Source of the DNA: UBA2030 sp049969475
Lineage (GTDB): Bacteria > Bacteroidota > Bacteroidia > Bacteroidales > TTA-H9
Direction of reading: 5' to 3'
Assembly: GCA_049969475.1 (NCBI GenBank)
Contig: JBMFOU010000009.1
Location: forward strand, 1-64,000
DNA: 64,000 bases
The notes below the pieces were generated by a model that was not told the origin of the DNA, did no database searches, and was given only the letters and a program-made list of their open reading frames with translations. This document shows, piece by piece, positions 9,142 to 18,447 of the stretch. Numbering within the stretch: position 1 is the first letter of the stretch; every line of letters starts with the position of its first letter. Made by a program: the position numbers and the translations under genes.

Positions 9142-11502
9142 ATGAACGCCAAATACTCAAAATCTTACCAAATGTTACAACACGATCAGTTTTCAGCTTT
9201 CACTGCAGTGGAGCAGGCCTTTGCCGACCAGGTGGAACGACGTTTTCCGGTGAACATTCCCTACCTCGTAGTGGAAAACTTCCCTAAGCTGGGTCTGCTT
9301 ACCGCCTTGCGTTTTCTTGAATGGGCGAGTGAAAATCCGGAAGGCGTCATCAGCTTGCCCACGGGCAAAACGCCTGAATACTTTATTTTCTGGACGAAGC
9401 ATATCCTTGAAAATTGGGATAGTCCACAGGTGCAGAAAATAAGAAAGGAAGGAGGCCTTTCTATAGACAAACGTCCTGACCTGAAAGGACTTCATTTTGT
9501 GCAGATTGATGAATTTTATCCAATTAATCCCGCTCAGCACAACAGTTTCTACAACTATGTGATGAAATATTATGTGCAAGGTTTCGGACTCGATGTCACA
9601 CGAGGTTTGTTTATTAACTGCGATGAAATACCTCTGGCCGAGGGAAAACCTTTCACTGAAGTCTTTCCCGGTTGCAGGGTGGATGTGAGTTTGCGATACA
9701 GGGAAGCTAAAACGCCCCAGGAAAAGTTGCAACAACAATCGATTTATCTGATCGATCAGTGGTGTACACAATATGAAGAAAAGATAAGGGATTTAGGAGG
9801 AATAGGCTTTTTCCTGGGCGGTATTGGGCCCGATGGACATATTGCCTTTAATGTTCGGGGTTCCGACCATCATTCCACCACCCGTTTAACGGAGGTGAAT
9901 TTTGAGACACAGGCTGTAGCTGCCGGCGACCTGGGCGGTATGGAGGTTTCCCGTAATCGTTTGGTTATCACTATTGGTTTGGAAACCATTACTCTAAATC
10001 CGGAGGCTGTGGCTATCATTTTTGCGGCAGGAGAAGCCAAGGCTCCCATGGTGAGGGATGCTCTTGAACAAAAACCTTCGAATTTGTATCCTGCCACGGT
10101 ACTAACCCGACTGCGCAATGCCCGTTTTTATTTGACCCAGGGTGCTGCCTCCCTGCTCCAGGACCAGATTCACCATTTTTACACTTCCACTCCCTGGAGT
10201 TCAGACAAAACCGAAAGAGCCGTCATCGATCTATGCCAGCGTATCAACAAATTTGGCGAGCGCTTGATGCTTGACGACCTGAAATCAGACCCCTGGTGCC
10301 GTATGATCCCCCAGCTCGGTCATGATACCGTGGCCCAGGTTATGGAAATGGTTAAAGAAAAAATTGCGAGGGGCACGGCTCCCCTTCACAACCAGGTATT
10401 CTATCACACGGGCCCTCATCACGATGACATCATGTTGGGCTTGCTCCCATATATTCACCGCATGCTCAGGGACGAGACCAATAAGGCGCATTTTGCAGTT
10501 ATGACTTCGGGTTTTACGGCCGTAACCAACAGTTTTCTTCGAAAAATTCTTGAAGATGTGCTCTATTTCTTAGACCAGGGCCAAATACAAATGACGAATT
10601 ACCCCGACTTTTTTGAGAGGGGGTATAAGTTTAAGCGCGACAAAGACGTTTACCATTATCTCATCAAGGTAGCTTCCGGACATCCCGAAGAGCGCCGCCG
10701 TGGATTCGCCCACCGCATGGTGCGCAATCTGGTGGAAATCTATGGAGTGAAAAATAAAAACCAGCTCCGCGACCAGATTACAGATATTCTCTCGGTCGTT
10801 AGAAATAGCTACGACGGAGCCATCATGCCTCCCAAGATTCAAACCCTCAAGGGGATGATCAGGGAGTTTGAAGAAGAGCTGGTTTGGGCCTACTTTGGTA
10901 TAACTACCGATCATGTTCACCACCTGAGGCTGGGATTCTACACCGGTGAAATTTTTACTGAAAAGCCCAATCGTCAGCGCGACGTGGAACCTATTCTACA
11001 GCAGCTCAGAACGATAAAACCTACGGTCATTAGTCTGGCATTTGATCCGGAAGGCAGCGGACCCGACACGCATTATAAAGTTTTGCAGGCCATAGCTGAA
11101 GCTATACGTATCTGGGGAAGGGAAGAGGATTTGAGCCAATTGCGCATCTGGGGCTACCGCAATGTGTGGTATCAGTTTCATCCCGCCGAGGCTACACATA
11201 TCGTTCCGGTATCGCTCAATGCCATGAGTGTTCTTAACAATGCCTTCAGCAATTGTTACCTGAGTCAGGTGGAAGCTTCATTCCCTAGTTATCGCCTCGA
11301 TGGAAAGTTTAGCGACCTCTCACGCCAAATTTGGGTCGAGCAACTGAGAACCATTCAACTTCTCCTGGGCAAACCCTTCTTCTATCAAAATGAAAGTCCC
11401 AGACTACGTACCACGCATGGTTTGCTCTTTTTCAAAGAAATGAATGTGGAAGAGTTTCTGTCTTCAGCACGCGAGTTGGAGCGCTCAATGGAAGGTATAT
11501 GA
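9142..11502 (+). CDS. NagB-like glucosamine-6-phosphate deaminase fused to PIG-L/LmbE deacetylase domain
   Basis: This is a 786-residue cytoplasmic protein with no signal peptide. Residues about 40-340 are a NagB-like isomerase/deaminase with VQIDEFYPINPAQHNSFYNYV and the signature GGIGPDGHIAFN. Residues about 420-780 resemble PIG-L/LmbE zinc de-N-acetylases: GPHHDDIMLG (about 423) and GPDTHYK (about 641). NagB converts glucosamine-6-phosphate to fructose-6-phosphate and ammonia. The fused domain could supply the preceding deacetylation of GlcNAc-6-phosphate, which is an inference; no nagA is in the window. Long NagB homologues of this type are common in Bacteroidota. It lies in the same transcript as the GH20 gene. 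Confidence 0.8.
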   Translation: MNAKYSKSYQMLQHDQFSAFTAVEQAFADQVERRFPVNIPYLVVENFPKLGLLTALRFLEWASENPEGVISLPTGKTPEYFIFWTKHILENWDSPQVQKIRKEGGLSIDKRPDLKGLHFVQIDEFYPINPAQHNSFYNYVMKYYVQGFGLDVTRGLFINCDEIPLAEGKPFTEVFPGCRVDVSLRYREAKTPQEKLQQQSIYLIDQWCTQYEEKIRDLGGIGFFLGGIGPDGHIAFNVRGSDHHSTTRLTEVNFETQAVAAGDLGGMEVSRNRLVITIGLETITLNPEAVAIIFAAGEAKAPMVRDALEQKPSNLYPATVLTRLRNARFYLTQGAASLLQDQIHHFYTSTPWSSDKTERAVIDLCQRINKFGERLMLDDLKSDPWCRMIPQLGHDTVAQVMEMVKEKIARGTAPLHNQVFYHTGPHHDDIMLGLLPYIHRMLRDETNKAHFAVMTSGFTAVTNSFLRKILEDVLYFLDQGQIQMTNYPDFFERGYKFKRDKDVYHYLIKVASGHPEERRRGFAHRMVRNLVEIYGVKNKNQLRDQITDILSVVRNSYDGAIMPPKIQTLKGMIREFEEELVWAYFGITTDHVHHLRLGFYTGEIFTEKPNRQRDVEPILQQLRTIKPTVISLAFDPEGSGPDTHYKVLQAIAEAIRIWGREEDLSQLRIWGYRNVWYQFHPAEATHIVPVSLNAMSVLNNAFSNCYLSQVEASFPSYRLDGKFSDLSRQIWVEQLRTIQLLLGKPFFYQNESPRLRTTHGLLFFKEMNVEEFLSSARELERSMEGI

Positions 11503-11750
11503 AATAAAGGAAGTCTTTGAGAATAATTTTCGTTTTTGAGAGGATTATCAACTCTCCCTCCAAACATTAGGGTAGTTATGGAATTGCTTATTAAATTGAT
11601 TGTCCTGAAAGCTTATCTTAAAAATCTTAAAGGTTTTGTTTAGGCAGCGGATCTTCAAAACCCTTTTGAGATAGATAATAGATAAATTGTAAAGCAAAGT
11701 TCATGAGAGAATAAACGCCATCCAATATAAAAACCAAAAACAATGAATCA

Positions 11751-12725
11751 ATGAAAAAAGTCACTCTGTTAGTGGGGTGTTTTTGTTTGATAATCAACCT
11801 AATGGCACATGGTGGAAACCCTCCAAAAGTTCTTTTGATAGGTATTGATGGAATGTCATCATCTGGTTTTCAGCATGCCTATACCCCCAACCTGGATAAA
11901 ATTGCCTCCGAAGGTCTTTTAACCCTAAATGCAAGAATAGCAATACCCTCAGTAAGCGCACCCAATTGGGCAACTCATCTGATGGGGGCAGGACCTGAGC
12001 AGCATGGGGTTACTTTTAACGGCTGGACTCCGTATTCAACTATACTGCAACCCATATGTGCAGATGCAGCGGGTTATTTCCCCTCTATTTTCACTGCCAT
12101 ACATCAACAAAGACCCGACCTTAAAACAGCTTTCTTTTACGATTGGAAAGAATTGGCCTATTTGTTCAACCCGGCTTACATTGACTATTCCAGATACAAG
12201 GATCCTGAGCATTTCAAAGAGAATGTTAGGGAAGCTGCTGATTATTGGATAAGCGAAAAACCGGATTTTACTTTCTTGTATATAGGGTACCCCGATGAGG
12301 TAGGCCATCATTATAAATGGGAATCGCCGCAATATATTCGTGCCATTGAAGAAGTGGAAGAATCGGTTGGTTATTTATTGAATAAGATGATAATCAATGG
12401 TTTATATAATGAAACTTATATAGTAGTGGTATCCGATCATGGGGGAGTGGAGTATAGTCATGGAGGCTTGACTGAAACAGAAATGAATGTCCCCTGGATG
12501 ATAAATGGCCCAGGTTTGGTGCGGGGAAAGCTTTACGGCTTGCCTTTTAACTCCCTGCAAACAGCCCCTACGATTATTTCATTATTGGGAATGGACGTGC
12601 CCGATTGCTGGATTGGCAGACCAGCCCAACATATTTTTCAATCTGATGAGCAATCATCCATTCATAAAGGTGAATATGTACCGGCTCCGGCATTGAATTT
12701 TAAAAAGTGTTTCTCTCTGCGATAA
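11751..12725 (+). CDS. type I phosphodiesterase/alkaline-phosphatase family enzyme, 5' part of a frameshifted gene
   Basis: This 324-residue open frame carries a signal peptide (MKKVTLLVGCFCLIINLMAHG) and a complete alkaline-phosphatase-superfamily core: VLLIGIDGMSSSGF (first metal-site Asp), SVSAPNWATHLMGAGPEQHG (nucleophile region, Ser in place of the usual Thr), YIGYPDEVGHH, and VVSDHGG followed by the metal-binding His in YSHGG. It probably hydrolyses a phosphodiester or phosphate monoester in the periplasm. The frame ends at 12725, whereas the discoidin-like tail that belongs to it continues in the -1 frame from about 12707. The break is at the TTTTAAAAAG run at 12698-12707. It may be a real mutation or a sequencing error. 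Confidence 0.75.
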   Translation: MKKVTLLVGCFCLIINLMAHGGNPPKVLLIGIDGMSSSGFQHAYTPNLDKIASEGLLTLNARIAIPSVSAPNWATHLMGAGPEQHGVTFNGWTPYSTILQPICADAAGYFPSIFTAIHQQRPDLKTAFFYDWKELAYLFNPAYIDYSRYKDPEHFKENVREAADYWISEKPDFTFLYIGYPDEVGHHYKWESPQYIRAIEEVEESVGYLLNKMIINGLYNETYIVVVSDHGGVEYSHGGLTETEMNVPWMINGPGLVRGKLYGLPFNSLQTAPTIISLLGMDVPDCWIGRPAQHIFQSDEQSSIHKGEYVPAPALNFKKCFSLR

Positions 12726-13405
12726 AATTGGAAGTAAAGACCCCTTATCCAGACCTTGTAATTAGATACGAAACGGGGCAAGAAAAGCCAACTTTGTCCA
12801 GCACCGTTTATACTCGTCCCTTTGAGTTGGAAAAGACCACACAGATTCAAGTTGCGGCTTTTAGAGGTGATGCTATGAGCTCTGTAGAGCGTGCGGAATT
12901 TGTTAAAATAAAATCAGCCAATTCTTTTTCTATTACTCCTGAGCCCTCTCCCCTTTATTCGGGCGCTGGAGCCATTACCCTTTTCGACCGAAAAGAAGGC
13001 CCTCTTGATTTCAAGGATAAAGCCTGGTTAGGATTTGAGGGAGAAAGTGTTTCTATCTCTTTAACATTGAATAATCCCGATTTAAAAAAGGTGGTGGTGA
13101 GTTGTTTGCATGTGCCCTCATCGTGGATTTTCTCCCCTGAAGCTATTCTTATTGAAGGTTCGAAAGATGGAGACCATTGGAAAAATGTAGGGCAGTGGAA
13201 GCAGGAGCTGGATTATGAAAGCCTACAAAATGGCAAATATAAAATAGAAGTACCTTTAATGATAAGCGATATTAAATACTTGAGAATTAATATAAAGAGT
13301 ATAGGCAACTGTACTGCGGGACATACTGGCGCCGGAAAACCCGCATGGTTATTTCTGGATGAAGTTTGGGTAGAGTGCATATTATCTAAAATAAGTAATT
13401 CATAA
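12707..13405 (+). CDS. C-terminal part of the frameshifted phosphodiesterase gene (chitobiase C-like plus discoidin-like domain)
   Basis: This 232-residue frame opens only with a GTG inside the preceding gene and has no signal peptide, so on its own it would stay in the cytoplasm. It contains a chitobiase C-terminal-like segment (KTPYPDLVIRYETG) and an F5/8 type C-like module (YSGAGAITLF to GAGKPAWLFLDEVWV), as in the GH20 and GH92 enzymes of the locus. Its stop overlaps the next start as TAATG at 13403-13407. That tidy coupling argues this is the ancestral 3' end of the gene at 11751 and that the frames should be joined. Confidence 0.7.
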   Translation: MFLSAIKLEVKTPYPDLVIRYETGQEKPTLSSTVYTRPFELEKTTQIQVAAFRGDAMSSVERAEFVKIKSANSFSITPEPSPLYSGAGAITLFDRKEGPLDFKDKAWLGFEGESVSISLTLNNPDLKKVVVSCLHVPSSWIFSPEAILIEGSKDGDHWKNVGQWKQELDYESLQNGKYKIEVPLMISDIKYLRINIKSIGNCTAGHTGAGKPAWLFLDEVWVECILSKISNS

Positions 13406-15213
13406 TGAGAAACATACTTGTCATAATATATTTTTGTTGTGCGTTAACGTTAGCGTCATTTTCGCAAGTTGCTGACACAAGTGATTCGTGGGATAGACTC
13501 AGGGCAAGGCCTTATCCGGCCTGGTTTACAGATGCCAAGCTGGGCATAATGATTCATTGGGGCGTTTATTCTGTGCCTTCCTATGGTGGAGCAGAATCTT
13601 ATGCTGAATGGTTTTTACGTGGTATGATGGCTGGTTCGCCCTTACGTCAGTCGTTTGTAAAAAGGGTTTATGGAGAATCATTTACTTATAAAGATTTTGC
13701 TTCTATCTGGAAGGCTGAGCTCTGGGATCCTGAGGAATGGGCCGATATTTTCAAAAAATCTGGGGCGGGCTATGTGGTTTTGGTTAGCAAACACCATGAT
13801 GGCTTTTGCCTCTGGCCCAGTAAATACGCTCCGGGATGGAATAGCTGGGAAACAGGCCCTCACAGAGACATCGTAGGCGAACTTGGACGAGCTGTTAAAA
13901 AAAGGGGTTTGCGGTATGGACTTTATTATTCTTTGCCCGAATGGGGGCATCCACTCCATAGATGGTACGACGATCCGCCGGAAACCATCGGCCCTTATGT
14001 CGAACAGCACATGATACCCCAATTCAAGGAGTTGGTATCGACCTATAAACCCGATTTACTTTTTACAGACGGAGAATGGTTCAATACGGCCGAGCAGTGG
14101 CATGCCCGCGAGCTGATTTCATGGTATTACAGGCTTGTAGGACCTGATGCTATTGTTAACGACCGTTGGGGACACGGTGCAGATATTGGTTTTCGTACTC
14201 CCGAATACAGCAGCGCTGGCCTTCATACTGACCGACCTTGGTCGGAAGTAAGAGGTATGGGACGGTCGTTTGGCCTCAACCGAAACGAGAAGCTATCGGC
14301 TTACCTCTCGGGTCGTGACCTCATTCATTTTTTCGTGCGAACTGTGGCCTATGGTGGCGGACTTTTGCTGAATGTGGGTCCTGCCGCCGATGGCAAGATA
14401 CCTTTACTGCAACAGGAACGACTCGAGCAATTGGGCAGCTGGCTTGCAATTAATGGAGAAGCAATCTATGGTTCCAGACCCTGGATAAAGGTGGGAGAGG
14501 AGAAAGAAGTAGAATTGCACAGAATCGACAGCCTCATTTATTTCGACTGGGTGCGTAACTCTCCTGGATTCCCCATTATTGAGGATCATTTCACAGCCGA
14601 ATGGAAAGGATTTCTCTTTCCCCCTATAACCGGGACTTATCTTTTCAGTGTCGAATGCGACGATGGAATGCGATTATGGATTGATAATAAACTGGTTATT
14701 GATAAATGGACTCAGTCCATAGAAGGCAATGAATCGGAAGCCATGCGCACCGCAGGCCAGGTTGCACAACAGATAGAGATTTTTCTTGAAAAGGGGAAGG
14801 CTTACCCCATAAAAGCAGAATATTATGAGAATGTACAGAATGCTTCCATTAGCCTTTCCTGGACCCGGCCCGACGGCTTGAAAGAAGTTATTCCCTCCGC
14901 TGTATTTAAGACGGAGTCTGATAAACAGTCACCAGCAGGACTTAGAGCCGTGTATCGCTCTAAGAGGGAATATCTAGCATATACTCAGAATCATGGCAAC
15001 TTGTATGCCATTTGTTTTGAATGGCCCCAGGGTCAACTAGAACTTCCTATTCCCCGGCCTGCCTCATCCATGAGAGTTACCCTCCTGGGGAGGCCGGGCG
15101 AACTGCCCTGGAAATGGAAAAGCGGGAAACTCATCATAGACACCCGGAAAGTAAAATATTCAGAAATGCCCGGCTACGATGCATGGACCTTCCGCCTGGA
15201 GTCATACCAGTAA
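13405..15213 (+). CDS. GH29 alpha-L-fucosidase with inserted PA14 domain
   Basis: This 602-residue exported enzyme hydrolyses alpha-L-fucosides. The signal peptide ends near LASFSQ. The catalytic barrel starts RPYPAWFTDAKLGIMIHWG and includes SKHHDGFCLWPS and DLLFTDGEW, whose Asp (about 222) is the expected GH29 nucleophile. Residues about 385-500 form a PA14-type beta-barrel (FLFPPITGTYLFSVECDDG, LWIDNKLVIDKW), usually a carbohydrate-binding module. A beta-sandwich C-terminal part follows. It starts inside the TAATG overlap with the preceding frame, so it is translationally coupled to it. In N-glycan context it would remove core or antennary fucose. Confidence 0.9.
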   Translation: MRNILVIIYFCCALTLASFSQVADTSDSWDRLRARPYPAWFTDAKLGIMIHWGVYSVPSYGGAESYAEWFLRGMMAGSPLRQSFVKRVYGESFTYKDFASIWKAELWDPEEWADIFKKSGAGYVVLVSKHHDGFCLWPSKYAPGWNSWETGPHRDIVGELGRAVKKRGLRYGLYYSLPEWGHPLHRWYDDPPETIGPYVEQHMIPQFKELVSTYKPDLLFTDGEWFNTAEQWHARELISWYYRLVGPDAIVNDRWGHGADIGFRTPEYSSAGLHTDRPWSEVRGMGRSFGLNRNEKLSAYLSGRDLIHFFVRTVAYGGGLLLNVGPAADGKIPLLQQERLEQLGSWLAINGEAIYGSRPWIKVGEEKEVELHRIDSLIYFDWVRNSPGFPIIEDHFTAEWKGFLFPPITGTYLFSVECDDGMRLWIDNKLVIDKWTQSIEGNESEAMRTAGQVAQQIEIFLEKGKAYPIKAEYYENVQNASISLSWTRPDGLKEVIPSAVFKTESDKQSPAGLRAVYRSKREYLAYTQNHGNLYAICFEWPQGQLELPIPRPASSMRVTLLGRPGELPWKWKSGKLIIDTRKVKYSEMPGYDAWTFRLESYQ

Positions 15214-15388
15214 AATGTGTTTCATTGCTTTATTAAAATTCAAACAAAATAAATTAAATATCGGCATCAAGAGTTTGATTGTCAAAGGGTAATCAGGGTT
15301 CCTTGCCCGAAGACCCATTTTTTAAATCCACTCAATAATTTTAAGTATGTTTGTTCAATTACCTCAAAACAATATTAATTTATTGGTT

Positions 15389-17707
15389 ATGAAGAGATTA
15401 GTCGTAATAGCCCTTCTTTCATGGGTTTACACAAGCTGCCTGGCTCAACAGGAGGCACCAGTATTTTCGGCAATACCTGAACCTGTGAAGATAGAAATGG
15501 GTGATGGGACTTTTGTGTTTAATCAAAACACCCATATAGTTACTACCGAGCCATTGTGGGCTGAACTGACTACCTACGGATCGGGTCAGTTGGAAAAATG
15601 GCTGGGTTATTTGCCTGAGACAGGTGTGATACCATTTTCTGCACCTCAGCAAAACAGGGTGGTGCTAATTGCTGAGAAACCCTTCAAGGCAGAATTGGGT
15701 TTGGAGGGTTACAAACTGGAGGTGTCCCCTGCAGTGATTCGCATCCGGTCCAATACCCGGCAAGGAGCATTATATGGTCTTCAGACTCTGAGCCAGCTTG
15801 TTCAGGCAGGAAAGGGTAGTGTGGCCGCCTGTGAAATAACAGATTACCCTCGCTTTGGCTATCGGGGCCTGCATCTCGACGTGTCGCGCCACTTCATGCC
15901 CGCCTCATTCATTTACCAACTATTAGACTACATGGCCATGCACAAGCTTAATGTTTTCCACTGGCATCTGACCGACGATCAGGGATGGAGATTGGAAATT
16001 AAAAAGTATCCCCGACTGGTAGAAGTAGGTGCCTGGCGGCCCAATCTGGAACACCTGCACTGGAACGACAGAGAAGGTAAAGAATCGCAGGCTCGAGGCA
16101 TATACGGAGGTTATTATTCGCAAGAGGAAGTTCGGCAGATAGTTAAATACGCGGAGAGTCGTGGTATTACCATCATTCCTGAGATAGAAATGCCGGCTCA
16201 TGCTATGGCCGCTTTGGCTGCCTATTCTCAGCTTTCGTGTTCAGGTGCTAACCTTGGAGTTCATCCGGGGGGTGTTTGGCCCGACACGCACATCTTTTGC
16301 GCTGGTAATGATTCCACCTTTGATTTCCTCGAGAATGTATTGACCGAAGTCATGGACCTTTTTCCGGGGACTTACATCCACGTGGGTGGCGATGAAGCCG
16401 ACAAGACAGAGTGGAAACGCTGCTCACGCTGCCAGACTCGGATAAAACAGGAAGGCTTGAAAGATGAGGCAGAACTGCAGAGTTATTTTATTCAAAGAAT
16501 AGAAAAATTCCTTAATAGTCATGGCCGGATTCTCATTGGCTGGGATGAAATTTTGGAAGGAGGACTGGCACCCAATGCCGTTGTAATGTCATGGCGGGGC
16601 GAAGAAGGGGGTATTGAAGCAGCCCGCCAACACCACCATGTAATCATGACACCGGGAAGCCATTGTTATTTCGATCATTATCAGGGTGATCCTTCAGTAG
16701 AGCCATTGGCCATAGGAGGTTACACACCCTTACGCAAAGTATATGATTATGAACCTATCCCCAGAGTGCTTTCCCCTGAACAGGCAGTCTATGTTATGGG
16801 TGCCCAGGCTAATGTGTGGACAGAATATATGCCCGATTCCAAGCACGTGGAATATATGATTTTCCCGCGCCTGGCTGCCCTCTCGGAAGTACTCTGGAGC
16901 CCGGCCGATAAACGCGATTGGAAGAGCTTTTCTCTTCGTCTGAAAGACCAATTGGATAGATACGATAAACTGGGAATCAATTATGCACGCAGCGCTTTTC
17001 AGGTTAAAGTAAAGCCCTCGGTGAATACAGAACAGGGTTACCTGGAATTGGAATTAATAACAGAGGCTCCCTATGGCGAAATACAATATACCCTCGATGG
17101 AAAAGTACCCACCGCCTCTTCACCCCTTTACAACGATAAATTAGTTCTCAAACGTTCGGCTCAACTCAAAACGGCAGTTTTTTATGACGGGAAGCAAATG
17201 GCTCAGGTGATTAGCCAAACCTATGATTTACACAAAGCTTTCGGAAAGCCTGTAGCGCTGCAATATCCCAATGCTGCCCGCTATGATGGGGGGGGAGCCA
17301 CTGGACTCTGCAACGGAATATTCGGCTCGACCAGCTTTACCGATGGTCAATGGAAGGGTTTTGAGGGTAGCGATGCCATTGTAACTATTGATTTAGGTAA
17401 AATGCAAAAGATCAGCCAGATCATCACCGACGCCCTTCAAAATTCTGCTTCATGGATTTTTTATCCGGAAAGGGTGGTTTTTGAAGTTTCGCAAGATGGT
17501 CACAATTGGAAAAAGATCGATGAGAAGGTAAACGAGGTTTCCTGGCAGACGCCATCTCCAGAGGTGAAATATTATGAGACCCGTAAATTCAGGGGAAAAG
17601 CTCGTTTTGTAAGGGTAACCCTGAAAAACCGGGGAGTCTGCCCTGAGGGGCATTCCGGAGCAGGACAGCCGGCCTGGCTTTTTGTGAGTGAAGTGGTTGT
17701 ACATTAG
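15389..17707 (+). CDS. GH20 beta-N-acetylhexosaminidase with chitobiase C-like and discoidin-like tail
   Basis: This is a 772-residue exported enzyme. The frame extends to 15347, but the ATG at 15389 gives a proper signal peptide (MKRLVVIALLSWVYTSCLAQQ), possibly lipoprotein type. GH20 domain 2 spans about 25-135 and the catalytic barrel begins FGYRGLHLDVSRHFMP. The catalytic pair lies in HVGGDEADK (Asp about 335, Glu about 336). A chitobiase C-like segment (IQYTLDGKVPTASSP) and an F5/8 type C-like module ending GAGQPAWLFVSEVVV follow. It is the second GH20 of the locus with a different architecture from the first, suggesting different linkage or substrate position. It is followed 20 bp later by the SGNH gene. 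Confidence 0.9.
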   Translation: MKRLVVIALLSWVYTSCLAQQEAPVFSAIPEPVKIEMGDGTFVFNQNTHIVTTEPLWAELTTYGSGQLEKWLGYLPETGVIPFSAPQQNRVVLIAEKPFKAELGLEGYKLEVSPAVIRIRSNTRQGALYGLQTLSQLVQAGKGSVAACEITDYPRFGYRGLHLDVSRHFMPASFIYQLLDYMAMHKLNVFHWHLTDDQGWRLEIKKYPRLVEVGAWRPNLEHLHWNDREGKESQARGIYGGYYSQEEVRQIVKYAESRGITIIPEIEMPAHAMAALAAYSQLSCSGANLGVHPGGVWPDTHIFCAGNDSTFDFLENVLTEVMDLFPGTYIHVGGDEADKTEWKRCSRCQTRIKQEGLKDEAELQSYFIQRIEKFLNSHGRILIGWDEILEGGLAPNAVVMSWRGEEGGIEAARQHHHVIMTPGSHCYFDHYQGDPSVEPLAIGGYTPLRKVYDYEPIPRVLSPEQAVYVMGAQANVWTEYMPDSKHVEYMIFPRLAALSEVLWSPADKRDWKSFSLRLKDQLDRYDKLGINYARSAFQVKVKPSVNTEQGYLELELITEAPYGEIQYTLDGKVPTASSPLYNDKLVLKRSAQLKTAVFYDGKQMAQVISQTYDLHKAFGKPVALQYPNAARYDGGGATGLCNGIFGSTSFTDGQWKGFEGSDAIVTIDLGKMQKISQIITDALQNSASWIFYPERVVFEVSQDGHNWKKIDEKVNEVSWQTPSPEVKYYETRKFRGKARFVRVTLKNRGVCPEGHSGAGQPAWLFVSEVVVH

Positions 17708-17727
17708 CAGAATAAAATTCATTATTT

Positions 17728-18405
17728 ATGAGAAATTTAATGGGATGGATGTTTATCATGCTTTCTATAGCAGGTTATTCGCAAGATTGGGCTCAACTCT
17801 CGCGTTACAAAACTGAGAACGAAAGGTTGGGTAAACCGGCTCCCGGAGAAAACCGCATCGTACTCATGGGAAATTCTATTACCGAGGGCTGGCTGGAGCA
17901 ATATCCTGAGTTTTTTTCAGGTAAACCTTATGTTGACCGGGGAATCAGCGGTCAGACCACACCTCAAATGCTTATCCGTTTTAGACAAGATGTTATAGAA
18001 TTACAGCCAAAAGCAGTAGTGATCCTGGCAGGAACCAATGACATTGCTGAAAATACAGGTCCAACTACACTTCCTGAAATTGCGGGGAATATCTTTTCTA
18101 TGGTAGAATTGGCCAGAGTGAATGGGGTAGAAGTACTTTTATGCTCAGTGCTGCCTGCCGCCGATTACCCCTGGCGACCGGGTTTGAAACCAGCTCCCAA
18201 AATTGCGCAACTCAATCAAATGTTAAAAGATTACGCTGAGAGACACAATCTAATCTGGGTGGATTATTACAGTGCTATGAGTGATGAAAAGGGTGGATTG
18301 CGGAGTGAATACACCTATGACGGAGTGCATCCCAACCGCAAGGGATATGAAGTGATGTCGGAGATTCTCGAAAGAGCCCTGAAAAATTTAGTTAAAAAGG
18401 AATAA
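17728..18405 (+). CDS. exported SGNH/GDSL-type esterase
   Basis: This 225-residue secreted hydrolase has a signal peptide ending near AGYSQ. The four SGNH blocks are visible: GNSIT (Ser about 50), GISGQTT (Gly), AGTNDIAE (Asn about 104) and DGVHPNRKG (Asp and His about 198-201). Such proteins in glycan loci usually remove O-acetyl or similar esters from sugars; the actual ester is unknown. It sits 20 bp after the GH20 gene and probably belongs to that transcript. Its stop codon TAA (18403-18405) is also the first part of the palindrome controlling lacI. Confidence 0.8.
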   Translation: MRNLMGWMFIMLSIAGYSQDWAQLSRYKTENERLGKPAPGENRIVLMGNSITEGWLEQYPEFFSGKPYVDRGISGQTTPQMLIRFRQDVIELQPKAVVILAGTNDIAENTGPTTLPEIAGNIFSMVELARVNGVEVLLCSVLPAADYPWRPGLKPAPKIAQLNQMLKDYAERHNLIWVDYYSAMSDEKGGLRSEYTYDGVHPNRKGYEVMSEILERALKNLVKKE

Positions 18406-18422
18406 CTAAACCGTTTTAGTTA
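18403..18422. promoter_or_regulatory. candidate LacI-family operator, site C (autoregulatory)
   Basis: TAACTAAACCGTTTTAGTTA is symmetric about the CG at 18412-18413 with 8 of 9 positions matching in each arm. LacI-family operators are typically palindromes with a central CG. It ends 25 bp before the LacI start codon and overlaps the region where a -33 box would lie for the -7 box at 18432. The core matches sites A and B. Confidence 0.6.
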
Positions 18423-18431
18423 AAAAAATTA

Positions 18432-18439
18432 TATTTTTG
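18432..18439 (+). promoter_or_regulatory. -7 box upstream of lacI-type gene
   Basis: TATTTTTG matches TAnnTTTG and ends 8 bp before the ATG at 18448, so the transcript would be nearly leaderless. The palindrome at 18403-18422 lies immediately upstream. Confidence 0.45.
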
Positions 18440-18447
18440 CACTGTCT

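Noticed and set aside
9193..9771. 192-residue open frame on the - strand opposite the NagB domain
   Set aside because: It is a shadow of a clear NagB coding region.
12699..12710. programmed -1 frameshift in the phosphodiesterase gene
   Set aside because: The A run is suggestive, but the in-frame heptamer would be T AAA AAG, so the P-site tRNA could not re-pair after slipping, and no strong downstream stem was seen. Mutation or sequencing error is simpler.
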